Positions 56,035-64,000 of a DNA stretch of 64,000 nt are shown here, piece by piece (position 1 is the first letter of the stretch; each line of letters starts with the position of its first letter). The DNA is taken from NCBI GenBank assembly GCA_031841125.1, contig CM063111.1, positions 43,040,955-43,104,954 on the forward strand. The letters are read 5' to 3'. Origin of the DNA: Acanthococcus lagerstroemiae. Taxonomy: Eukaryota > Arthropoda > Insecta > Hemiptera > Eriococcidae. The translations under genes were made by a program, and so were the position numbers. Below the pieces are notes generated by a model. The model did no database searches, had not been told where the DNA came from, and saw nothing but the letters and a program-made list of their open reading frames with translations.

Positions 56035-56880
56035 AAGTATTTTGGCCATGGAAAGATCATATTGAGCTGAAAAAAGGTTCCATCAAAGTTTCATGGCCAA
56101 ATCCAGAATCAGCATGAACATTTGAGTCAGGAACAATGTTTTTTTTGTTCCGATGTGCAAGCAGTGGCGCAGGAGCATAAGGGTTTTTGGGGTACACCCC
56201 CCCCCCCCCCGGTAAAAATAAGACTTTTAAATTCCACAAAAATGACCCCCCAAAAAAAATAAAAAATTGAGACCTAGCTACTCCACAGTGTGTAAGACCT
56301 AAGAATGTTGTTTTCCTGGCCTTTTTAGAGACTTTTCCTAAAAGAAAAGCGTCCGATCAAAATTTCAAGTCAAATTTGAAACAGGTGTCAAAATTTGACC
56401 AGTAACGGCGTTTTACATTTCAAGATTAGAAAAATCACAATTTAGATATTTTGGCCTTGGGGAGGCCATTTTAAGCTGAAAAAGGCTTGCATCAAAGTTT
56501 TGCGGCCAAACCCGAAATCAGCGCAAAAATTTGACTCAGAGGAACAATATTTTCTTATTCCGAAGTGTAAGGTCTAAAAATGTTGCCTTTTTGGCCTTTT
56601 TAGAGGCCTTCACAGAAAACATTCAGGGTCAAATTCAGAATCGGCTTGAAAATTCGACTGGAAACAGTGTTTTATATTTCCAGATTAGGAAAATGTCATT
56701 TTAGGTTGAAAAAGGCTTCTATCTAAATTCTGGGGCCAGATCCGAAACCAGCGTGAAAATTTCATTTACAAACAATGGTCTAAAAATATTGTCTTTTAGC
56801 CTTTTGAAAGACATATGGAAAAAGAAAAGCCCGATCAAAATTTCAAGGTTAGATTTGAAATCGGTGAGAATATTCAAACA
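56035..56880 (+). repeat. Satellite-like array of ~235-275 bp units
   Basis: Three to four degenerate units, each with TTTTGGCC(A/T)TGG...AGCTGAAAAA(A)GG, AAAGTTT(C/T)(A/G)(T/C)GGCCAAA, AACAATGTT/AACAATATT and GTGTAAGGTCTAAAAATGTT (at about 56050, 56460 and 56700 for the first block). The first unit is interrupted by the element at 56162-56288. Confidence 0.75.
56162..56288. mobile_element. hAT-like nonautonomous element inserted in a satellite unit
   Basis: The ends CAGTGGCGCAGGAGC and GCTACTCCACAG are inverted with mismatches. The flanks TGTGCAAG (56154-56161) and TGTGTAAG (56289-56296) match at seven of eight positions. The neighbouring satellite unit has a single AGTGTAAG at about 56563-56570, the empty site. 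A C-run follows the left part. Confidence 0.85.
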
Positions 56881-56914
56881 AAAGGTTTATTGTAAAATAA
56901 AAGTGCCAAATTTA

Positions 56915-57135
56915 AAATTTGCAAAATGAGAGGGTCGATAATGATGTTTGCAAAATGGAGCGTCCATTTTATTGATTGCAAAATGAGGGAAGTCGATTTT
57001 CATTTGTTTAAAATGAGGGAGTCATTTTCGATATTTGCAAAATTAAAGGGTCGATTTTGATTTGCACAAAATGAAGGAGGGGATATTCATGAAGTCGGGG
57101 TGTCAATTTCAATAATTTCAAAATAAGGGGTCGAT
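56915..57135 (+). repeat. Tandem array of a ~36 bp unit
   Basis: About six diverged copies of a TTTGCAAAATGAGGGAGTCG-like unit, each followed by ATTTT(C/G)AT. Confidence 0.8.
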
Positions 57136-57849
57136 TCTCGCGATAAATTCAGCGACTCCGGAAAGCGGAAACCTTATTCTCAATGTACTCGAAGGACATA
57201 TTGGCACTTTTTTGCTTCCAACTCCTAGTAGAGTTTCTGACAAGTAGAGAAGGTCAAAATAACCATAAAAATGAATCCAGCAAACATCCAAAACTCGAAT
57301 ACAGTTGTCTTTATTTATTCTGTTTCTGTGGGTTGTAACTCATGAAGTTCACTTTTCTCAAAAAATGAGGCCGAGCGAGTTGATCTCTAAAAATCTTTTT
57401 CTCAAAATTCTAAGTTGGTACATCATGCTAATGCGCACAAATTTTTGGATTTCGGACAGTTATTCTACCAAACCCCGTTAAAGCAAAATGTAGATTCTAC
57501 GAGTAGGTTAAGCTTCAACTCTATTGAGCGACCATTAAATATTTTTTGAATTAATTTTCTAGGCGGGGGGAGGGTTACGTCAACTAGAACAGATTTAGCC
57601 CGTGAAAGCGAAACATTTTGAAAAAGGCATTTTTAAATACCACACCAAAGAACGGCTCTCAGTTTATAATCGAAGAGCAAATGTGGTTCCCTTTAGTTTC
57701 ACGGCAGGAGTCGTCGTAACCAAATTATAATGTATTTTTAGTACGTTGATTCGAAGCTCAAATTTTATAGATTCTATCAAAAATATTCTGGCTATCTAAA
57801 AATTCTACCCGCCCCTTTTTTCGGACTTATTTAACTAGCCTATGTATAT
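57136..57849. other. Unassigned stretch
   Basis: Nothing recognised. Confidence 0.4.
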
Positions 57850-58838
57850 AGTCTAGTTAAATTAGCATCAAATTAAACAGGAAAAAATTGCGATCATAGG
57901 CTTTTTTGCGGATTATTGTGCGGGATGACTCACTGAAAGGTCCATGTAATACCTATCCCCTAACACGTCCGTTTTTCGCTATGTTGGTGAATGCGCCCCC
58001 TTCGTCAGTTTTTTCCAAATTGCTCGAATAGTATGAGGGGTATTGGAATAATTTATCTGATCGAAAATACGTTCTTTAAAATTCCGTACAAAATGATACC
58101 GAACATGACTCCTTTTACTCAAGGAGAATCGCTAGGGGGTCACTTAAAAAGTAGGCATCTTTTCATTTTGGTATTTTCTTCAAATAAGTAGAAAATTATG
58201 CGATGTATGAGTCACATTTATTGAATTAAAAAAATTATGTGTACAATTTCCAACAAAATGGTACTAAACATGATGCCCCTAACATAACCAGAACCACCAT
58301 AAGAGGCATAAAAAAGCAGGGTTTCTATTTTTCCACGTTTATATAAATATCTTATGAATTATGAAGTATTTTGGCGAATCGTTCTTCCTTAGCGGCCCCT
58401 CGTGGTGGGTCTCGGTATGTTAAAGGCATCATGTTTGGTATTATTTTTGGGGAATCGTAAACAGGATACTTCGAGTTGCATGAATGTGTCCCTCCCCTCA
58501 TATCGCATAATTTTTTATTTATTCGGTAAGGAAAATACAAAAATGAAAAAATACCTACTTTTTGAGTGACCCCCTGTAGCGTTTCTCTTCGAGTGAAAGG
58601 GGCCATGTCTGGTATCATTTTATAGGGAATTGTAAAAAGCACATTTTAGATCCAATGACCTGTTCTAATATCTCTCATACTTGTCGAAATCTAAAAAATA
58701 CTAACGAAGGGGCATATCTGCCACCGTATGGGAAAACGCTCACCTTATAGGTTACTCAATAGGTCAGTATACGCAATAATCCGCAAAGAGACCTTTGATC
58801 GCAATTTTTTCCAGTTCAGATGCTAATTCAACTGGACT
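57850..58838. mobile_element. ~1 kb foldback element
   Basis: The arms 57850-58310 and about 58370-58838 are inverted copies. Examples: AGTCTAGTTAAATTAGCATC at the left against AACTGGACT-ended inverse at the right, GAAAAAATTGCGATCA both sides, AAAATGATACC(G/A)(A/G)ACATG both sides, and CACAAGGAG/CACTCGAAGAG variants. Only ~60 bases separate the arms. Frames at 57991-58191 and 58352-58642 translate the same arm from opposite strands. No target duplication or transposase seen. Confidence 0.8.
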
Positions 58839-60059
58839 AACAGTAATTTTTTCCTCAATGCGATACCAACGAGCAGAATTTCAAACGAGGCAAAATCGAT
58901 TACAATTTTGATTGCTTTTGTAAAATAAAAAAAAAACATTTAAAAGGAACCGGCAATCATTTTTCGTCTTTTGATTTTTTCCTGTGTGGCAGTTTTATCA
59001 AAAGTTCAGCCGTGTAGACAATTTGCACAACTATTACCTGCCAGCGATCGATTTCACATTCCTAACCGGAGATGGAAGTACTATTTGCTCCATTTTAGAG
59101 TTCGTTGTGGTTGCTCGTAAACAAAAACGACCTCGACGCCGCTGGAGTTATTTTTTTTTTGCATTTTCTAACATTAAACGCGCAATCTTCGCGATTCAAA
59201 AAAGTGAAAAATGACGAGGGAGGAAAACAGATCTGCGAGACCGAGGAAAACGAAGCCGTTTTCAAAGCTGTTTTAGTCAAAGATTAATTGCTAATGTGAT
59301 TCCCTGTGTTTTTCTGTGCGGCTTTTCTATACACACACACTTAGTCATCCCAGACCTCGTTGATGTTATGATGGTTTTGTAATCAAATAATCAAAAATCA
59401 CTGTTAACACCATCGACGAGCCGGTTGGGAGGATGACGGTTACCTCCTGAAATTTTATTTCATATTTGAGAGGAAAAATCGAAGAGAAGAGCTAGTTTGG
59501 CTCGTTTACTGAAATTTGAAGACTGAAATGGTCAACTTGCCTCAAGTTTCAGCCTCTGGAAAAGTGGTCACGATAGAGGGCCGATAATCGTGAATGACTG
59601 CGCAATGCATAAATGGCCATGGCGCGTTAAATGCTGGAAGCGAATACGTGTGAATGATACACTGCTCGTGGAACTCGAAGCGATGACCTCGACCTCGGCA
59701 AATTTTGAAATTTCCCGGCGATGACGATAAACGCAATTTAGAAAAGCGAAAATGGCTAGTCGCCAGCTCGGAAAGAATAAAAATATTTACAGGCAATGTA
59801 TAGTAACACGCTGACATACTTTTTTCCACGACTCGTCGTAACAGTTGGTAAATTTCAAGCCATAGAAAGAAAAACTGGAAAACAATTTTCACGGGACGTT
59901 AAACAAGAAGTATATAAATATACCATATACGAAGTGCATACTAAATTCTGTTGTTTGTGCTGACTTTTTACTTCGGAGTTACACAAGGATTTAAAATATT
60001 TACGACTGTTTTAGAGCCAGCTAAAGAAAAGAGAAAGAAAATACAACTGTGTAAACAGT
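58839..60059. other. Unassigned stretch
   Basis: 58980-59300 and 59540-59760 are somewhat CpG-rich and not repeated in the window. Frames of 60-116 codons occur on both strands without recognisable domains. Confidence 0.35.
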
Positions 60060-61110
60060 TAACCGCCTAAGTTCGACTTTCATCCATCCATACGATTTTC
60101 AGTTAAATTATTATAATCCATGCTTAATAGTTCATCTAGGTTGCTCGAAAGTAATACCACATTATCTGCGAATCTCAAGTTGTTGAGCCTATGACCGTTA
60201 ATTACTATTCCTTCATTATTCCAATTGACTCCCCTAAATGTTTGTTTCAAAACATGGGCGATAATGGGTCGCCTTGGTTCACTCCCATGTCCAACTTGAA
60301 GTGCTCCCCTTTCACATTTGTTATTGCCCTTGCATTTATGTCAGAGTACATATCGCCAAACCAGCTCAATAATTTGGGCGGGGACACCTTGTAAGAGAGA
60401 TGACAACATGAAATTATGATCGACCGAATCAAACGCTTTTTTAAAGTCTACGAAGCCGAGATAGAGATCTAAATTGTAGTGGTTATTTTTTTCTATGAGT
60501 AGATTAATGGTAAACAGATGGTCTATGGTAGAGAACCCCCTTCGAAATCTCGTTTGCTCATCCGGTTGTTGGGAATTTAACGCGGCTTTTAAACGATTCT
60601 CTATTAATTTAGAAAATAATTTATACAAAGTGGGCATTAAGCTGATTGGTCTGTAATTTTCGATTTTGTGTCTGTCTCCTTTCTTGAATAGAAGCAAAAT
60701 GTCTGAAACTTTCCACGCCGTAGGATTCTTTTTTCGCTTTTGGGGTTAGGTTGAATAATTTAGCTAGAATTTTTGATAACCCCTCCCCTCCAGTTTTTAT
60801 TTGTTTATCACAAAGACCGTCTTTCCCTCCGCTTTATCATTTTTTAAACCTTTGCATGCCCATCTAATTTCATCTAACAAGAACTCAAGCGCGTACTTGA
60901 CCGCATTCGCCTGGACATATCGAGGGGCGCTCAGAGACCTATTTGATTTTTGTAGAGGTTCTCGTAGAATGCAGACGCATGTTTGTTAACTTCAACCCTT
61001 TGATAAGCCCTGTTTTTCCTATCATGTACCAGATATACCGTCCAGTCCTTCTCTAACGTCATATTCTTTTGAATTTTATTTTCATACTCTTGGTACTTTC
61101 TAAAATATAT
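60060..61110 (-). pseudogene. RTE reverse transcriptase core, inactivated
   Basis: Minus-strand translation gives the polymerase motifs in order. They are GEGLSKILAKLFNL (about 60780), KKGDRHKIENYRPISL and LYKLFSKLIENRLK, RRGFSTIDHLFTINLL, LYLGFVDFKKAFDSVDH (motif A, about 60440-60490), NQGDPLSPMF (motif B, ending 60247) and LNNLRFADNVVLLSS (motif C, about 60150-60185). Motif C has FADN in place of the usual FADD. Frameshifts lie near 60375 and 60700, and a stop follows motif B. The 5' side stops near 61110 where a solo LTR begins, and the 3' side ends near 60060. Confidence 0.9.
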
Positions 61111-61114
61111 ACAT

Positions 61115-61900
61115 TGTTACGCTCGCGCAGCTTGCGAACCCCTAATTACAGAGAGAAACCTGGCTCGTAGCGCGACCGTGTCGCTGGTAACGAGTCTCTC
61201 GGAGGGTTGTATTTTACACCCTCCAGAATACGTCACGACTGGTGAAAGCGGCCACGGTCAAGGATATATAAACTCGAACGGCGACCGTTCGAAATTACTT
61301 CTTCAGAGCGAGGCTTACTGGCAAGTCTTCTTTGGTATACTCCGCTGCGTGCTGCATTCAGGTGTCTGGTGCACCGTTAAAGGATATATCCAAACCGAGA
61401 ACCTTCGATACGCTCCCGTCGCAGCATCCAGGTGTCTGGTGCTCCGGGACCGAACGAAAAGGGTCGTACTCCGCATTTGACATACTCTGCTGCGTGCTGC
61501 ATCCAGGTGTCTGGTGCACCGTTGCGGATATTCGAACTGGGAATCTCCGATACTCACCCGTCGCAGCATCCAGGTGTCTGGTGCTCCGGGACAGAACTGT
61601 CGCGACGCCTACGATCTCTGACCTAACGAGGGAAGTTTTAAGCCCCTTTGCAAAAACCGTCCCCGTACCTCCGTCGTTGTCTGTACATATAACTCTAGAG
61701 AACATCAGAATTGAGTTACAATTTCTTAACCCTTGTTATCATTTCTCCGGCGCTGACGAACCTCACAACTCTCAACATCAATGTCTTACAACCTCTGCTC
61801 GAGGAAATCAGACGAAACACCAGGAAGTTTGACTAACGCAACCATTGCAACCTCCCTCAGCGTAAAAATGGCCTCCACGTGAACTTTCCCCGGTTTAACA
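61115..61900 (+). mobile_element. Solo LTR (786 bp) with 4 bp target duplication
   Basis: It starts TGTTACGCTCGCG and ends GGTTTAACA, giving TGTTA...TAACA inverted tips, and is flanked by ACAT at 61111-61114 and 61901-61904. GGATATATAAACTCG near 61261 could be a TATA-type promoter on the plus strand. No internal retroviral-type coding sequence adjoins it, so the element was reduced to one LTR. A 4 bp duplication fits Ty3/Gypsy or BEL/Pao elements; the family is not resolved. Confidence 0.75.
61340..61595 (+). repeat. Tandem duplication (~143 bp x 2) within the LTR
   Basis: GCGTGCTGCAT(T/C)CAGGTGTC recurs at 61345 and 61492, and GTCGCAGCATCCAGGTGTCT at 61418 and 61559. The core CAGGTGTCTGGTGC is therefore present four times. 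Open frames here are repeat by-products. Confidence 0.9.
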
Positions 61901-61904
61901 ACAT

Positions 61905-62076
61905 ATATGTATATTAAAAGAAACTAATACGAGTTCGTTCGGCCGTTCTATCTGGTCGATTTGCTTCATTTTTTTTTTAAATGAAAGGTATCTATATTTA
62001 TGTAGATATGTCATCAAGTATTGGAATTCACTTATTTTTGACCTACTCAAGTTCTACTCAGATACGACTTAATTCA
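61905..62076. other. Unassigned stretch
   Basis: Nothing recognised. Confidence 0.4.
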
Positions 62077-62430
62077 TGATTTTTCCAGGGCTTTTCCTCC
62101 ACTCAAAGATCTATATCTCAGGTTCTAACTGAGGTAAAGAATTTGTTTGCTCTAAGAACACTCAGTGGATCAAGACTTTTCATTTGAGCTTGTGACCACT
62201 TAAATCGGTTGAGTCTGAGGACAGTTGTGGGTGGACATTCAACTTGACTTTTGATATTTTCAAGATTTTTCTTGACTCAAAGATCTATATCTCAGGTTCT
62301 AATTGAGGTAAAGAATTTGTTTTGCTCGAAGAACACCCAATGGATCAAAACCTTTCATTTGAACTTGTGATCACTCAAATCGGTTGAGTCTGAGAACAGT
62401 TATGAGTGGACATTCAACTTCACCTGTTAT
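62077..62430 (+). repeat. Tandem duplication, two copies of ~175 bp
   Basis: ACTCAAAGATCTATATCTCA begins at about 62101 and again at 62276, and similarity (CATTTGA(G/A)CTTGTGA, AAATCGGTTGAGTCTGAG, GTGGACATTCAACTT) continues through both copies. Confidence 0.9.
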
Positions 62431-62596
62431 AATTTTAGAAGGGAAAAAATGGTAGATAAAAGAAAAATAAATTTAATTTAAAAATATTTTGATTAAAAAA
62501 TCGGCAAATTTTCAAATTCAAATATATTTATTGACAATTTTCCCTCCCCCTCCCTCAAACTGAAAATCAAGTTTCACCTCTGCATACAGAAACAAG
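62431..62596. other. Short-transposon relic-like stretch
   Basis: AATCGGCAAATTTTCAAATT and CCCTCCCCCTCCCTCAAACTGAAAATC resemble the end of dispersed repeat A. It borders the RTE remnant. Confidence 0.45.
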
Positions 62597-62940
62597 GTAA
62601 GAAGTGCGATCTTCAACGCATGTGTGCTTCCAACATTAGCGTATGGAGCCTAGACCTGGCCCCTGACCAGGAAGTCCTTAATAAAAATACAAGTAACTCA
62701 GAACCGCATGTAAAGATCAATGCTTCATCTATAAGGCTAAAAGATAAAATTAAAAATACAAAAACCAAGAAGAGACTTCCCGGAATACAAAATGTGGTCA
62801 AATTTATCAAAAAGCAAAAATGGGGATGGGCGGGGCATGTCAATCGACTGACAGACAACAGATGGACATATTGGACAACAGTTTGGGCTCCACATGCTAA
62901 AAGCAGGAGAGGTAAGCAGCCAGCTAGGTGGAGCGACAAC

Positions 62941-63207
62941 CAGGCCTGATGATTGGGGGTGGGGGAGGAAGATTTCCCCCCGGGCCCCGGTCTTGGAAGA
63001 GAGCCCGCTGAATGTACCAAAAAGGCAAAAAATAGTGAAAATAATATAAAACAATTTCTATGAAGCAAAGCAAAATAAAACTGAACAAAAACATTGATGA
63101 GTAATCTATATTATTTATGTTTTAGTCCTCTTGACCCTGAGTGCGAGTGATTCTGTTCTGATGAAGTAATTTTCCAACCGGGCCCCAATTTTCTCTCTAC
63201 CGCCCTG
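62941..63207. mobile_element. hAT-like element A inside the RTE tail
   Basis: A perfect 8 bp target duplication, GCGACAAC, lies at 62933-62940 and 63208-63215. The ends are CAGGCCTG and CGCCCTG. A GGGCCCCGG block lies on the left side and CCGGGCCCC on the right. It is 267 bp with no coding capacity. Confidence 0.85.
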
Positions 63208-63234
63208 GCGACAACTTTAACAACTTCCTAAGAC

Positions 63235-63542
63235 CAGGAATGTACCAACTGGGGGCAGGGAGCAACTTACCCCCCTGTGTAGGAATTTTTTACTCAGCAG
63301 TTGGGAAAATTTACCATTTAAGTCAGGCGAGTTGGAAAAATCCCACAAGGTGAAAGTTTTTTTTTGTGATACTTGGGATCTTAGGAATTTTAAGTTGAGT
63401 CAGTTAAAAAAATCCAACAAGTCAAATGTTTTTTTTTTTTTTTTTTTTGGTTTGATACTTTGGAATTTTGAGTTGAGTTAGCTGGGACTTTCACAATTTT
63501 TACTCCCCCCCCCCTAGAAAAGAACTCTTCGGTACGCCTCTG
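63235..63542. mobile_element. hAT-like element B inside the RTE tail
   Basis: The ends CAGGAATGTACCAACTGG and TCTTCGGTACGCCTCTG are inverted with mismatches. Flanking 8-mers CCTAAGAC (63227-63234) and CCCAAGAC (63543-63550) match at seven of eight positions. It has T-runs and a C-run inside, and is the complete member of the family seen as a fragment at 7163-7334. Confidence 0.85.
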
Positions 63543-63745
63543 CCCAAGACACAAACACAACCCAACTGTAACACGCAATAAAAGGGAATGGAGTAGATTG
63601 GGTGATGCCTTTGCCCGAGATTAGGCCAACTAATGGAAGACACGAGATCTAATATCGGCGTGAATGTAAAATAAGTCTTCTTTTTAAGTGCAAAACTCTG
63701 TCCATTAGTAAAAACAATAAAGGCTATTATTATTATTATTATATT

Positions 63746-64000
63746 AATCTTTGTAATGACGGTGATTGCAATAAAAATTATTTGTGGGACAAATATTTAT
63801 TTTGGGCAAAAATAGCTACGAACGAAATGTGTCTGGCCAGAAAGAGCTCTAAACGAAAAAAATTTGGACGAACAGTCCTTAGACAAAATGGAGGGGGGGC
63901 ACCAATGTTATAATAAAGCCCGCCTGGAGCTACGGTATCTAGTTCCCGATCAGCAAGGGTTGACATAATTTTGACTTGCGTCAATTTTGCGAATTTGGAC
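63746..64000. other. Unassigned stretch
   Basis: Nothing recognised up to the window end. Confidence 0.4.

Larger units (their letters stand above)
62597..63745 (+). pseudogene. RTE 3' end interrupted by two hAT-like elements
   Basis: Segments at 62597-62940, 63216-63234 and 63551-63745 belong to one RTE tail. The first encodes NACVLPTLAYGA, then (frameshifted) RLKDKIKNTKTKKRL, FIKKQKWGWAGHVNRLTDNR and ARWSDN. Skipping the two insertions and one copy of each target duplication gives a continuing FNNFLR-like and KREWSRLGDAFARD-like sequence, the standard RTE C terminus. The tail ends in AATAAAGGCTATTATTATTA, a typical RTE 3' terminus. Frameshifts and a stop make it dead. Confidence 0.85.

Noticed and set aside
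61332..61832. 166-codon plus frame
   Set aside because: Lies wholly inside a solo LTR and translates a tandem duplication; frames on the opposite strand are equally open.
62613..63068. 151-codon minus frame with hydrophobic segments
   Set aside because: It is the antisense of an RTE coding remnant and crosses a hAT-like insertion boundary.
1..64000. CRISPR array, bacterial operon or ribosomal RNA
   Set aside because: No regularly spaced short direct repeats with unique spacers, no dense gene order, and no rRNA-like segments; the repeats are eukaryotic transposon and satellite types.

Overview
This 64 kb window is AT-rich eukaryotic DNA, almost certainly from an animal and most likely an arthropod. 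The evidence is the mix of RTE-type and RNase H-bearing non-LTR retrotransposon remnants, hAT transposase pieces with many short hAT-like elements, and a short Polinton/Maverick-like element. I found no intact, confidently identifiable host gene. Almost every recognisable coding stretch is a broken transposon fragment, and the rest is repeats, foldback structures and unassigned intergenic DNA.

Layout. 1-2715: a foldback built from degenerate short repeats flanked by inverted copies of a ~300 bp repeat. 4362-9649: a 5.3 kb element with AGGTAA-type terminal inverted repeats (TIRs). It carries a long-TIR element, an RTE tail, another non-LTR tail and a 419 bp hAT-like element with a perfect 8 bp target duplication. 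9915-16400: a dispersed repeat, satellite-like palindromic units and a 121 bp tandem array. One palindromic unit is split by a 2,303 bp Polinton/Maverick-like element at 13981-16283, with AG...CT ends, ~105 bp TIRs and a perfect 6 bp target duplication. 16290-28990: CpG-rich unassigned DNA, a decayed hAT transposase, several short DNA transposons and a 235 bp near-perfect palindrome. 28990-30100: an RNase H-bearing non-LTR 3' remnant. 30578-40145: TIR elements, a 140 bp array, and two minus-strand RTE reverse transcriptase remnants. 41228-49850: copies of a GC-rich dispersed repeat (one beside a tRNA-like segment), another 140 bp array, short transposons and a second palindrome. 49885-51570: an RTE remnant interrupted by a hAT element with transposase remains. 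54580-58838: the second copy of the dispersed repeat (itself interrupted), a satellite containing a hAT insertion, and a ~1 kb foldback. 60060-63745: an RTE reverse transcriptase with a solo LTR at its edge, then an RTE tail hit by two hAT-like elements only 27 bases apart.

The sequence reads as a record of nested insertions. Four target duplications or empty sites sit inside recognisable repeats, so the order of events can be read. The strongest candidate for something undescribed is the short Polinton/Maverick-like element with its 136-residue minus-strand reading frame. The near-perfect palindromes and foldbacks, and the three-member AGGTAA-TIR family, come next. Identity, copy number and expression were not tested; all family assignments are by eye.
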